34,380 nucleotides of DNA from Bacteroidota bacterium (GTDB taxonomy: Bacteria; Bacteroidota; Bacteroidia; Chitinophagales; UBA10324): NCBI GenBank assembly GCA_003455275.1, contig DMRR01000202.1:1-34380 (forward strand). The letters run 5' to 3'. The position numbers and the translations under genes are program-made. The notes under the pieces are model-generated. The model did no database searches. It saw nothing but the letters and a program-made list of their open reading frames with translations, and was not told where the DNA came from. Of the stretch, positions 7,383 through 16,104 are shown in pieces (the stretch's first letter is position 1; every line of letters begins with the position of its first letter).

Positions 7383-8891
7383 TCATTTCTTCTCCACTCG
7401 CTCTAAGCCGGCCTTTGCCTTTGAGTCAAGCGAATTTTTATAGTCCACATTTTTCATAGCAATGCATTTATGAAAATACTCTGCAGCTTTCTTGTTGTTT
7501 TTTTGTTCTTCGTAAATCAAAGCTGACTGAAGTGCGGCATTTGCTGCGAAGTAATACGGATATTTTTCGCCCCGGTCAATCGTCCATTGAAAATATTGAA
7601 GCGCTTTTGTTAAATCTTTTTTTTCCTGAAATATTCTTCCGGCCCTGTATGTAAACTCAATCTTATCTTTCATGGAAAGGAAATCGTCAGAAGATTTGCC
7701 GCTTAGCATACTTAAGGCCTTATCATAATACCCGCCATCCTGGGTTAATCTTACTTTAAGCAAAAAAATATTGGGCTCAATTCCATTTTCCGCTTCTGCC
7801 TTAGCCTGCTTATCAGAGTCAGTCAATTCAGTGCCGACTGTTTTACAAAATGCCAGATAGTAATTGTACTTTGTTTCATTCTGCTGTAGAAGCCAGTACC
7901 AGGCAAGTTTCTGGTAGGCATCCTTCAAATAATTTCTCCCCTTAAATTCCTTTATAAATTTTTCAAGCGGAACATTTGCGTCAGAATCAAGCCTATTCAT
8001 CCTGCACATGCCTAGCATATAATCAATGTAATGAAATGGCATGTATTCACTATTTACCGGTGCAGATGAAAATGTTTCGATAGCTACATCATTCAGTCCG
8101 TTTTTTATTGCCATGTGGCCTCGCATATAGCAAGCAAGCAAATCCTTTCTGTAATCTGGAAAATCATTTTGAGTGACAATGTTCCATGACTCCTTTGGAT
8201 TACTCATGATCATCATTTGCAAGTAAGCATAAATATATTTTGTCTCGCGCGTAAACAGATAAGGCGTCTGTTTTCCGTGCTCGAGCACATCGTTGAGCTC
8301 ATTCATTCCTTGTTCTATTGTTCCGCTGAAACCAAGAAAAGAAGCTGCCCATTTGTAACTGTCCGGAACCGCTCCTATTAACGCATGCACTAATCCGAGG
8401 CTTTTTTTATTAGCTGTGAAATTTGGAAATTTTTCTTCATTAGTGGTTAGCTGATTGTAAGCTTTTTTGATTTCGAAAAAAGCAGTGTAATACTGTTCAA
8501 ACTTCAGGTGAACTAATGCCCACTGAAGGTTCACTTCAGCTTGAGTGTATAAATACCAGGGAGATTCCTCGCTTCCGCCGGAAAGGGCATTTAGTCTTTT
8601 TTCCTTATTGCCTTCTAGTTTAGAAAGCTCGTCAGAATTTTCATTTATAGTGAGAAGAAAAAAATCAGAATAGTTCTCAATGAAATCCGGCATCAGGTTA
8701 TCAGGATTTTCTTTTCGTTCCTGGGCCAGATATTTTTTTCCTTCCTCCAATTTCAAACTCATCATACTGTAATAGGCGAGCTGGCAGTTTTTTCCGAAAG
8801 CAAATTTTTTTTCGGCAAAAAGATCCTCGCATTTCAATACAAAAGTCAAGAGAAGAAAAACTGCGAATAATTTTCTTGGTGACAGTGTCAT
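7383..8891 (-). CDS. exported tetratricopeptide-repeat protein
   Basis: A 502-residue protein with an N-terminal signal sequence (residues about 7-26, ending near LFA-EKK). The rest is helical with repeated A/Y/G/L patterns. The clearest TPR-like units are near the C-terminus: KIEFTYRAGRIFQEKKDLTK, LQYFQWTIDRG, AALQSALIYEEQKNNKKAAEYF. The middle has GLVHALIGAVPDSYKWAASFLGFSGTIEQG, a segment shared with Bacteroidota TPR proteins of unknown role. A periplasmic scaffold is likely; no catalytic motif is visible. It starts at ATG 8891, and a perfect palindrome sits only 8 nt upstream. Confidence 0.8.
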   Translation of the reverse strand: MTLSPRKLFAVFLLLTFVLKCEDLFAEKKFAFGKNCQLAYYSMMSLKLEEGKKYLAQERKENPDNLMPDFIENYSDFFLLTINENSDELSKLEGNKEKRLNALSGGSEESPWYLYTQAEVNLQWALVHLKFEQYYTAFFEIKKAYNQLTTNEEKFPNFTANKKSLGLVHALIGAVPDSYKWAASFLGFSGTIEQGMNELNDVLEHGKQTPYLFTRETKYIYAYLQMMIMSNPKESWNIVTQNDFPDYRKDLLACYMRGHMAIKNGLNDVAIETFSSAPVNSEYMPFHYIDYMLGMCRMNRLDSDANVPLEKFIKEFKGRNYLKDAYQKLAWYWLLQQNETKYNYYLAFCKTVGTELTDSDKQAKAEAENGIEPNIFLLKVRLTQDGGYYDKALSMLSGKSSDDFLSMKDKIEFTYRAGRIFQEKKDLTKALQYFQWTIDRGEKYPYYFAANAALQSALIYEEQKNNKKAAEYFHKCIAMKNVDYKNSLDSKAKAGLERVEKK

Positions 8892-8894
8892 AAA

Positions 8895-8924
8895 ATAAAT
8901 CAGCCCTTCAATTGAAGGGCTGAT
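8895..8924 (-). terminator. perfect palindromic hairpin between the zinc-ribbon and TPR genes
   Basis: A 26-bp perfect palindrome (8899-8924), arms ATCAGCCCTTCAA and its complement, is followed in the minus-strand transcript by TTATTTT. It lies 24 nt after the stop of the zinc-ribbon gene and is best read as its terminator. It also ends only 8 nt before the ATG of the TPR gene, so any read-through mRNA would have its start region folded. Confidence 0.75.
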
Positions 8925-8948
8925 AAAATTAATTTGAACAATTGAAAA

Positions 8949-9710
8949 TTATTTTCCTAATAATTCATCTACTAAAACGCGTCCACAATGTTCGCAAAGA
9001 ATGATGCGCTTGTGCTGGCGAATTTCCATTTGCTGCTGAGGCGGAATTGCATTATAGCAACCACCACATGCGCCGCGCTGAACAGTTACTACTGCCAAAC
9101 CATTTTTATAACTGGTGCGGATTTTATGATAAGCATGAAGCAACCGGTCTTCGATTTTCCCCTGCGCTTCCTTTGATTTTTTTAACAGTGCTTTTTCTTC
9201 TGCTTCTGTTTCTTCAATAATGTTATCCAGATCCGCTTTCTTTTGTTTCAGATCCTTCTCTCTTACCTTAATTGCTTTTTCAGAATCAGAAATCGAAGCA
9301 TTCTTTTCATCAATATCGCGATGAGCATCCTTTATCTTTTTATCATGAAGCTGAATTTCCAGTTTTTGCAGTTCAATCTCCTTACTCAAGGCATCGTACT
9401 CACGATTGTTCTTTACATTACTTTGCTGCTTCTGATATTTCTTGATCAGCGACTCGGCTTCTTTTTGACCCAGCTTACGATTCGCAATTCCGGTTTCAAG
9501 TTCTTTAATTTCATCCTCAAACTTGGTGATCCGTGTTTTCATCCCTGTGATTTCATCTTCCAAATCGCGAACCTCCATTGGAAGCTCACCTTTCAGAATC
9601 TGAATTTCATCTACCTTGGAGTCAATCTTCTGAAGTTTGTAAAGCGCACGCAAACGCTCTTCAACTGAAATATCAGATTGGCTCTTAATCATTTCTTTTG
9701 CTCTTGACAT
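8949..9710 (-). CDS. coiled-coil protein with C-terminal C4 zinc ribbon
   Basis: A 253-residue cytosolic protein. Residues about 20-200 are a long charged coiled coil (many heptads rich in K, E and L). The C-terminus is a zinc ribbon with Cys215, Cys218, Cys239 and Cys242 (GACGGCYNAIPPQQQMEIRQ, then CEHCGRVLVDELL). This is the zf-RING_7 (formerly DUF164) family, proposed in other bacteria to bind nucleic acid, without a settled function. Its ATG overlaps the TGA of the Nif3-like gene by one base (TGATG at 9712-9708), indicating translational coupling. The pair is commonly adjacent in Bacteroidota. Confidence 0.9.
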   Translation of the reverse strand: MSRAKEMIKSQSDISVEERLRALYKLQKIDSKVDEIQILKGELPMEVRDLEDEITGMKTRITKFEDEIKELETGIANRKLGQKEAESLIKKYQKQQSNVKNNREYDALSKEIELQKLEIQLHDKKIKDAHRDIDEKNASISDSEKAIKVREKDLKQKKADLDNIIEETEAEEKALLKKSKEAQGKIEDRLLHAYHKIRTSYKNGLAVVTVQRGACGGCYNAIPPQQQMEIRQHKRIILCEHCGRVLVDELLGK

Positions 9711-10807
9711 CAGTGGAAATATTTTATTGGGTTTGTATTTGTTTTTGAAAGAAGGGTGGCAAATGTAGGGAAATTGATCATTAATAAATCACGAAAAATC
9801 TGAGATGTAAATTGCTCAGTTTCATAGTGCCCGATGTCGCAAATCAGGATTTTTTTCTCTGCATCAAAGAACTGGTGATACTTGAAATCAGCCGTGATAA
9901 ATGCTTGCGCGCCGCTTGCGATTGCATCTTTTAAAAGAAAACTTCCCGCTCCGCCACACACTGCAACTCTCGAAATTTTTTGGTTAAGAAATTCTGTATG
10001 CCGAATTACTTCTGCTTTCATGCTTTTCGAAACCAGTGAAAGAAAATCCTGTTCATTCATTTCAACTGAAAGTTCGCCAACCAATCCGGCACCCACATTC
10101 TGAAAATAATTTTCAAGAAGAACAATGTCATATGCCACTTCTTCATAAGGATGGGCATCGAACAATGCAGCAACAATATTTTTCTCTCGCCATGCAGGAA
10201 GAATCACTTCAACTTTTACCTCATCTTCACGATGACGGATTCCTTTTACGCCAGATGTTGGATTTGAAATGTCATTGCCTTTGAAAGTTCCGTAACCATC
10301 CATATTGAAACTGCACTCTGAATAATTTCCAATGTCGCCAGCACCAGCGGCGAACAGGGCATTACGCACTTCATCTGCAGTTGCCACCGGAACGAAAGTG
10401 AAAAGTTTTTTCAGCAGCTGTTTTTTTGGAGACAGAATTTTTGTGCTATGTAATCCAAGCTTTTCTGAAATTACTCTATTTACCCCATTCTGAATATTAT
10501 CCAGATTAGTATGTGCTGCATAAATCGCAATATCGTTTTTTATTGCCTTGATAATGGTTCGTTCTACATAATTATTTCCATTAATTTTTTTAAGCCCGGA
10601 AAACACAATAGGATGATGAGCAATAATCAAATTGCATTTTTTTTCAATAGCCTCATTCACAATCTCCTCGGTGCAATCAAGGGTGAGCAAAGCCGAAGAA
10701 ATTTCCATTTCAGTATTTCCAGTTATTAATCCGGAATTGTCATAACTCTCCTGCAACTGCAGCGGTGCCGCGGTTTCGAGCACACGGATAATTTCTTTTA
10801 ACTTCAT
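9710..10807 (-). CDS. Nif3-like dinuclear metal-centre protein
   Basis: A 365-residue member of the Nif3/YbgI (GTP cyclohydrolase 1 type 2-like) family. The metal-binding His and Asp/Glu residues are present: AHHPIVFSGLKKI, AAHTNLDNIQNGVN, and near the C-terminus ADFKYHQFFDA and DIGHYETEQ. The central insert (about residues 130-235) is the PII/CutA-like domain of the long form, ending with HPYEEVAYDIV. The biochemical role is unsettled; a hydrolase or metal chaperone has been suggested for the family. The frame is open from a TTG at 10840, but the ATG at 10807 gives the usual MKLKEIIRVLE start and is preferred. It is the first gene of an operon with the zinc-ribbon protein. Confidence 0.93.
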   Translation of the reverse strand: MKLKEIIRVLETAAPLQLQESYDNSGLITGNTEMEISSALLTLDCTEEIVNEAIEKKCNLIIAHHPIVFSGLKKINGNNYVERTIIKAIKNDIAIYAAHTNLDNIQNGVNRVISEKLGLHSTKILSPKKQLLKKLFTFVPVATADEVRNALFAAGAGDIGNYSECSFNMDGYGTFKGNDISNPTSGVKGIRHREDEVKVEVILPAWREKNIVAALFDAHPYEEVAYDIVLLENYFQNVGAGLVGELSVEMNEQDFLSLVSKSMKAEVIRHTEFLNQKISRVAVCGGAGSFLLKDAIASGAQAFITADFKYHQFFDAEKKILICDIGHYETEQFTSQIFRDLLMINFPTFATLLSKTNTNPIKYFH

Positions 10808-10877
10808 GGAGAAAAATTTTCCGCGAAAGTAAAAGCTCAAAATAATAGCACGAACGATATTGATTTAAATTCAATTC

Positions 10878-10885
10878 TACATTCG
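10878..10885 (+). promoter_or_regulatory. possible -7 element of the lpxK operon
   Basis: TACATTCG (one mismatch to TAnnTTTG) is followed by CACC and then directly by the GTG start of lpxK at 10891. No convincing -33 TTTG at 19 nt is seen. If used, the transcript would have almost no leader. Confidence 0.4.
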
Positions 10886-10890
10886 CACCT

Positions 10891-11949
10891 GTGTTGCGAA
10901 AAATATTTTTCTTTCCTTTCTCACTGATTTACCTGAGTGTAACAACGCTTCGCAATTTTCTTTTTAACCGAAAAATAAACAGAAGCATTGAGTTTGACTT
11001 TCCCATTATTGGAATTGGTAATCTTTCCATTGGCGGTTCAGGAAAAACTCCTCTTGTGGAATTCATACTCCGGCTTACTCGTGAATTCTATTCTGCAGGA
11101 GTATTGAGTCGCGGTTACGGAAGAAGAACTACAGGATTTCATACCGTAACCGAAAATGATTCAGCCAGCAAGAGTGGAGACGAGCCGTTTCAGTTAAAAA
11201 ATAACTTTCCTGAGGCACATGTGTGCGTTTGCGAAGATCGCGCCCTCGCTGTTCCCCAAATGTTGGATGAAAAAAACCTTGACCTGATAATAATGGACGA
11301 TGCTTTTCAACATCGCTGGGTGAAACCTGGATTAAACATTTTAGTAAGCGATTTCAATGTTCCATTTTTTAGCGACATGATTTTGCCATCCGGAAATTTG
11401 CGAGAAAGCAGATGCAACTATCATCGTGCTGATGTGATTGTGTTCTCTCGGTGTGAGAATTTTCCGAATGACAAAATCCGAAAGAAGTATTTATCCAAAA
11501 TACCCAAAGTTGATTCATCAAAAGTTTTTTTTACCTCGCTTGAATATGGCACCCCTTATTCAGTATTGAAAAACAAGGAAGAGAAAAAGAATTTTTCTGA
11601 GATAAAAAAAGTAATTCTGGTATGCGGAATCGCTAAACCGAAATACATAGAGGACTATCTGAAAAAATCCGGAATTCAATTTGAGTCATTTCTGTTTGGT
11701 GATCACCACTCATTTTCACACAATCAGGTCGAGAGAATAATTGCTGCTTACAAAAATCTGAATGATACTTCCGCAGTCATTCTCACTACAGAAAAGGATG
11801 CGATGCGATTAATGAAATTCAGAGAAGATTCAGAATTACTCCGCGAAAAACTTTTTGCTCTTCCAATGAAAATGAAATTTGAAGAGGAAGAAGAAAAAAA
11901 GTTTTCAAAAATTATTTTTGATTTTGTAAAGAGTTTTAAAAACGATTGA
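10891..11949 (+). CDS. lpxK: tetraacyldisaccharide 4'-kinase
   Basis: A 352-residue LpxK, which phosphorylates the 4' position of the lipid A precursor at the inner membrane. An N-terminal hydrophobic anchor (residues 6-26) precedes the Walker A GGSGKT (48-53, in GIGNLSIGGSGKTP). DDAFQHRW is the hallmark motif carrying the catalytic Asp and His, and VLSRGYGRR is also typical. The start is GTG at 10891, or TTG at 10894; no ATG fits and alignment of the FPFSLIYL anchor supports this site. Its TGA overlaps the next gene's ATG by one base. Most Bacteroidota make 1-phosphorylated lipid A via LpxK followed by phosphatases, so the gene is expected. Confidence 0.95.
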   Translation: MLRKIFFFPFSLIYLSVTTLRNFLFNRKINRSIEFDFPIIGIGNLSIGGSGKTPLVEFILRLTREFYSAGVLSRGYGRRTTGFHTVTENDSASKSGDEPFQLKNNFPEAHVCVCEDRALAVPQMLDEKNLDLIIMDDAFQHRWVKPGLNILVSDFNVPFFSDMILPSGNLRESRCNYHRADVIVFSRCENFPNDKIRKKYLSKIPKVDSSKVFFTSLEYGTPYSVLKNKEEKKNFSEIKKVILVCGIAKPKYIEDYLKKSGIQFESFLFGDHHSFSHNQVERIIAAYKNLNDTSAVILTTEKDAMRLMKFREDSELLREKLFALPMKMKFEEEEEKKFSKIIFDFVKSFKND

Positions 11950-12770
11950 TGGAAAACATTATTGAAAAAATAAATTCTGCTTCTCGCTTTATTAAAAGTC
12001 AAATTGATTTTGAACCTGAGTATTGCATTGTTCTTGGCAGCGGGCTCGGTGATTTGGTGAGTAAGGCTGAAATAAAAAAAGAAATCGCTTACAAAGACAT
12101 TCCTCATTTTCCGCTGGCAACAGTTGCAGGGCATCCCGGCAAATTGATCCTTGGAATTATAAGCGGAAAAAAAGTTGCCATTATGCAGGGCCGGTTTCAT
12201 TACTATGAAGGATACTCAATGGAAGAAGTTGTTTTCCCCATTCGGGTATTAAAATTCTGCGGAGCAAAAACTGCCATTATCACCAATGCTTCCGGCGGAT
12301 TGAATCCCGCAATTAAAGTTGGCGAGCTGATGATTATTAATGATCACATCAACCTTCAACCGGATAATCCACTGCTCGGAAAAAATTTTGATGAACTCGG
12401 TCCACGCTTTCCCGATCAGCATAATGTGTATGACAAAAAATTAATTGAGTGTGCGCGCTCAATTGCAAAGCGAAACAATATTGTGTGTCATGAAGGAGTA
12501 TATGTTGGTGTTCCGGGTCCCACATTCGAAACACCGGCTGAGTATCGCTACATGCGCATCATTGGCGGAGATGCGGTAGGTATGAGCACGGTGCCAGAAG
12601 TTATTGCAGCCAATCATCTCGGAATGAAAATTTTTGGCATCAGTGTTATTTGCGACGAAGGAAATCCTCCAACACCGCAGCGCATTTCTCATGATGAAGT
12701 TATTCGTGCCGCCAAAGAAGGCGAGCCGCGAATGTCTATGATTATTCAACAACTGTTAGCAGAACAATAG
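11949..12770 (+). CDS. purine nucleoside phosphorylase
   Basis: A 273-residue trimeric (class II-type) purine nucleoside phosphorylase, which cleaves inosine, guanosine or related nucleosides with phosphate for purine salvage. Motifs: VLGSGLGDLV (phosphate-binding Ser), HFPLATVAGHPG, QGRFHYYEGY, NASGGLNP, INDHINLQPDNPL, GVPGPTFETPAEYR (active-site Glu), GMSTVPEVI and a C-terminal EVI-A--GM-I-GIS strand. The Asn-Lys (guanine/hypoxanthine) position reads CDEG here, so base preference is uncertain. The ATG at 11949 overlaps the lpxK stop (TGATG), preferred over the TTG at 11946. The stop TAG is directly followed by the porin ATG. The gene symbol is left blank because deoD, punA and pnp are all used for this class. 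Confidence 0.93.
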   Translation: MENIIEKINSASRFIKSQIDFEPEYCIVLGSGLGDLVSKAEIKKEIAYKDIPHFPLATVAGHPGKLILGIISGKKVAIMQGRFHYYEGYSMEEVVFPIRVLKFCGAKTAIITNASGGLNPAIKVGELMIINDHINLQPDNPLLGKNFDELGPRFPDQHNVYDKKLIECARSIAKRNNIVCHEGVYVGVPGPTFETPAEYRYMRIIGGDAVGMSTVPEVIAANHLGMKIFGISVICDEGNPPTPQRISHDEVIRAAKEGEPRMSMIIQQLLAEQ

Positions 12771-14660
12771 ATGCAGAAACAATTTCTATTTGTAGTTTTT
12801 TTCTTCTGCCTGAGTTCCCATTTCTCTTTCGCCATTGGCGATGACAGTACTTATCACCGATACAATCCGCTTTGGACAAATTATTTCCATCCGCGGTTTC
12901 CTGATTACATACATTCAATTGACACGAGCATTGATAAGTTTCATGAGTATGATATGCTGCAACAACATTTCGGTTGGATGAACCTGGGAAACAATGGCAC
13001 TCCGGCATTTCAAACAATCTATCATTCCATGAACAATTCAGAGTTGCAGTGGGGATTGGAACAAAGTGTTTCGCCTTATTTGAAATCTCCTGAAAATATC
13101 CGTTTCTATAAAACGCTGAAACCATACTCTCACTTGTACTATGTAATGGGAAGTAAATCCGAGCAACAATTGGTTGGAACGCATACTCAAAATATCGGGC
13201 GAAATGCAAATGTTGGTTTTGAATTTATCCGCCAGGGCGTTCCTGGATTTTATCAGCGACAGCGCGCCGATGTTTTTGATCTCGATGTGTTTGCTGATGT
13301 GCGCTCGAAGAATCAACGGTATGAAATTTCTCCTTATGTCATTATGAATAAACTAAACTGGCAATTAAATGGAGGCATAACAAATGCTGATGTTTTTATT
13401 GACACAACCTTGATTGATAAAACACTTGCTGATATCTATCTTTCAAATACGAGAGCAGAGTTCCGGCGAAATAATTATGGATTCTATCAAAGTTTTAATT
13501 GGGGAAACCACTACATCACAAAACTGAGTGATACAAGCTATCAGCAACAATTCAATTCATCTGTCCGGTTATTTCATCAGATGGATTATTCACAGTCGCT
13601 TTATACATATCTTGATGACTCAACTGATTTCCATTTCTATTACCCGCATGAATATTATTTCAATCCCGATAGTACAAGCGACAGCACCTATTATTCCTTA
13701 TTGCGGAATGAAATCTCAATCGAATGGAATGAAGTAAAGCATAAAGATTCTGCCGAAACCACTGAGCGCAAATTTCCATTCAACATTTTTGTGATACACG
13801 ATTTGCATCAGTTACCCTTCGCTCAAAAAAAATATATCAATGAACTGAATGCCGGATTTGAATGTCATTCATGGTTGCGTCCATTTTATTTTTATGTGAG
13901 CGCTTCTGCCGGAAAAAGTGAAATCAGCGATTTGAATTATCGCGCAGAAGCATATGTGACATGGTATGGCTCACTTTCTCCCTGGCAGTTTTTTCTCAAT
14001 GTGCGAACAGATAATCATCCGCCTTCGTGGTTTCAAAACAGTTACTATTCGAATCATTTCAATTGGAATTTCAATTTCAAAAACGAAGGTCAAACATTCG
14101 CCGAACTTGGATTTTACAACAGTAAAAATTCTGCATATGGCGGAATCAAGTATGTAGTGAATGAAAACCATATTTACTTTTCTGCAAACGCTCAACCCGC
14201 TCAACACAATGGAACGCTGAATGGTTGGGTGATTTATCTGAAGAAAAATTTCAGATTCGGAAAAATTCATGTTGACAATGAAATTGGAATTAATCTCGTG
14301 GACGAAAATGTTTTTCAGCTTCCGGTTTATGCAGGAAAACACTTGCTTTACTATGAGAATTCACTTTTCAAACATGCGCTTGATTTCAGTTCAGGAATTG
14401 AAGTGAATTATGTAAGTGATTATTATGCTCCTTCATTTAATCCTGCCACACTTACATTCTATCAACAAAATCTCACGCTTGTTCATTACTATCCGGTTGC
14501 AGATTTTTTTGTGAACATGAAAATTAAATCAGCTCGCATTTTTCTCCGTATCGAAAATCTGGATCAGGGATTATTTGAACCCGGATATTTTACAGTTCCA
14601 TCCTACCCTGCCGCCGATCGAAGTTTCAAGTTTGGAGTGAGTTGGATGTTTTGGAATTAA
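12771..14660 (+). CDS. outer-membrane beta-barrel protein, Porin_10 type
   Basis: A 629-residue exported protein. The signal peptide covers residues 1-21 (SFA-IGDD). The N-terminal third matches the 'putative porin' (Porin_10) family of Bacteroidota: Y-NPLW-NYFHPRFPDY, FHEYDMLQ-HFGWMNLGNNGTPA, P-SHLYYVMGSKSEQQLVGTHTQNIG. The rest alternates polar and aromatic residues as in transmembrane strands. It ends SFKFGVSWMFWN, close to the usual aromatic terminus of barrels. It starts at the base after the purine phosphorylase stop, and this lpxK-phosphorylase-porin order is common in the phylum. Its stop shares a TTAA with the stop of the convergent phosphatase gene. The substrate is unknown. Confidence 0.88.
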   Translation: MQKQFLFVVFFFCLSSHFSFAIGDDSTYHRYNPLWTNYFHPRFPDYIHSIDTSIDKFHEYDMLQQHFGWMNLGNNGTPAFQTIYHSMNNSELQWGLEQSVSPYLKSPENIRFYKTLKPYSHLYYVMGSKSEQQLVGTHTQNIGRNANVGFEFIRQGVPGFYQRQRADVFDLDVFADVRSKNQRYEISPYVIMNKLNWQLNGGITNADVFIDTTLIDKTLADIYLSNTRAEFRRNNYGFYQSFNWGNHYITKLSDTSYQQQFNSSVRLFHQMDYSQSLYTYLDDSTDFHFYYPHEYYFNPDSTSDSTYYSLLRNEISIEWNEVKHKDSAETTERKFPFNIFVIHDLHQLPFAQKKYINELNAGFECHSWLRPFYFYVSASAGKSEISDLNYRAEAYVTWYGSLSPWQFFLNVRTDNHPPSWFQNSYYSNHFNWNFNFKNEGQTFAELGFYNSKNSAYGGIKYVVNENHIYFSANAQPAQHNGTLNGWVIYLKKNFRFGKIHVDNEIGINLVDENVFQLPVYAGKHLLYYENSLFKHALDFSSGIEVNYVSDYYAPSFNPATLTFYQQNLTLVHYYPVADFFVNMKIKSARIFLRIENLDQGLFEPGYFTVPSYPAADRSFKFGVSWMFWN

Positions 14661-15943
14661 ATTTTCACTCCAATCACCAACACATCATCGACTTGTTCGG
14701 TAGTGCCCTTCCATTCAGTGAAATAATTTTTTAAGAATAAGTGTTGCGCTTCGGCTGAGTTGTTTCTTTCTGCAATAAGTAACTCCTTGAATTTACTCGT
14801 CATCATTTTCTTTCCGGCATCGCCGCCAAACTGGTCGGCGTAACCATCAGAGAAAATATAAACTGCATCGTTATTCATTAGTTGAATCGTTTGAAGCAGG
14901 TAAGAACTTCTGTCTTCAAAAATGCTCCCGATAGAAAGACGGTCAGCGCTGAACGAAAGCAACTCACCATCGCGCACCAACCACAGCGGGCGCTTCGCTC
15001 CTGCAAACTGCAATACATTTTTTTTCTTGTTGATGGAAATGATTGCCACATCCATTCCTGCATGTGACTCGCGCTCATTTCTCTTGAGTGAATGTACAAC
15101 GGACTCGTGCAGGTGATTCAGAATATCATTCGGCGCGTTGATTTTTTTCTCCTTCACAATCTGATCGAGCATCGAAATTCCATACACACTCATGAATGCG
15201 CCTGCTACTCCGTGCCCGGTGCAATCGCCTGCAACTACAATTAGATTTTCATCGTGCGCATGAAACCAAAAAAAATCTCCGGACACAATATCTTTTGGTT
15301 CAAAAAGCACAAAGCTCTCCGGAAAAAATTCTTTGAGTTCTGAAAGCGGCGGCAGCATTGCTTCCTGCAAACGCTTTGCATAATAAATTGAATCAAGAAT
15401 CTCACGATTTTTTTTCTCCAGCATTCCACGCTGCTCTTCCACTTCGCGCGTACGCTCGATCACTTGCTTTTCCAGCATCTCATTTTGTTCGAGCACCAGT
15501 TTTTCTTTTTCCTCCAGCACGCGCACATAATTCTTTTCTGCTTCCAATCCTTTGCGCATCACTTCAGTTTCGCGAATAGCCTTAGCCAGCGTCACATTCA
15601 AATCATCGAAAGTGATAGGCTTGGTAACAAAATCAAACGCGCCGCGATTCATTGCCACCCGGATATTTTCCATATCACCGTATGCAGAAATCACAATTGC
15701 TTTTTGTGAAAGATTTTTTTCACGCATCTGCTCCAGCAAGCCTAATCCGTCGAGCACAGGCATGTTGATATCAGTAAACAACATATCGATCGAGGCATCG
15801 TTTGATAATAATTCAAGAGCAACCTTTCCGTTTTCGGCAAAGACCAATGCTAACTCGCCGTTTCTGATCCGGGCACGAAAGAATTGGCGGAACAGTAATT
15901 CTGCATCTGGTTCATCATCGGCTACAAGAATTTTAAAAGGCAT
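14657..15943 (-). CDS. response-regulator PP2C (SpoIIE/RsbU-type) serine phosphatase
   Basis: A 428-residue cytosolic protein. A receiver domain spans about residues 1-125, with acidic pair DD (9-10), phospho-acceptor Asp58 (LFTDINMP), and FVTKPITFDD with the conserved Lys. A coiled coil (about 125-190) links it to a SpoIIE-type PP2C domain (about 195-428): VSGDFFWFH, VAGDCTGHGVAGAFMSVYG, the metal-binding DG in IFSDGYADQFGG, and TEQVDDVLVIGVKI. A sensor kinase is expected to switch the phosphatase through Asp58. It is divergent from the SiaB-like/SiaC-like pair, so it may dephosphorylate that SiaC protein, in place of the membrane SiaA of Pseudomonas. That pairing is inference from context. 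Confidence 0.93.
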   Translation of the reverse strand: MPFKILVADDEPDAELLFRQFFRARIRNGELALVFAENGKVALELLSNDASIDMLFTDINMPVLDGLGLLEQMREKNLSQKAIVISAYGDMENIRVAMNRGAFDFVTKPITFDDLNVTLAKAIRETEVMRKGLEAEKNYVRVLEEKEKLVLEQNEMLEKQVIERTREVEEQRGMLEKKNREILDSIYYAKRLQEAMLPPLSELKEFFPESFVLFEPKDIVSGDFFWFHAHDENLIVVAGDCTGHGVAGAFMSVYGISMLDQIVKEKKINAPNDILNHLHESVVHSLKRNERESHAGMDVAIISINKKKNVLQFAGAKRPLWLVRDGELLSFSADRLSIGSIFEDRSSYLLQTIQLMNNDAVYIFSDGYADQFGGDAGKKMMTSKFKELLIAERNNSAEAQHLFLKNYFTEWKGTTEQVDDVLVIGVKI

Positions 15944-15948
15944 GAGTC

Positions 15949-15969
15949 AAGATTAAAGATTTAAGATTA
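15949..15969. repeat. three-copy heptamer tandem repeat
   Basis: AAGATTA, AAGATTT, AAGATTA follow one another directly, ending 26 nt from the phosphatase start codon. Short heptamer tracts can be length-variable; a regulatory role is unproven. Confidence 0.6.
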
Positions 15970-16071
15970 GAAATAGAAGTGATGATCCGGCTCTGACTTC
16001 CCACAGGTTTAGTTTGGAAACTCATATTCATGATTCCGGGGTTCTTCACTTTCTTAAATAAATAATTCTTC

Positions 16072-16079
16072 TACATTTG
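16072..16079 (+). promoter_or_regulatory. -7 element of the siaB-siaC-like operon
   Basis: TACATTTG is a perfect TAnnTTTG match, 25 nt upstream of the ATG at 16105. No clear TTTG is seen at the -33 position. Confidence 0.55.
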
Positions 16080-16104
16080 ACTGAACACGCACAGACAGTA
16101 GCGC

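Noticed and set aside
9243..9668. 141-codon open frame antisense to the zinc-ribbon gene
   Set aside because: It is hydrophobic because it is the complement of a coiled coil rich in K and E codons; no start signal and no family match.
12742..13209. 155-codon open frame antisense to the porin
   Set aside because: It lies inside a well-supported gene and has no recognisable domain or promoter.
15552..15956. 134-codon open frame antisense to the receiver domain of the phosphatase
   Set aside because: Shadow of a conserved REC domain; composition is implausible for a protein.
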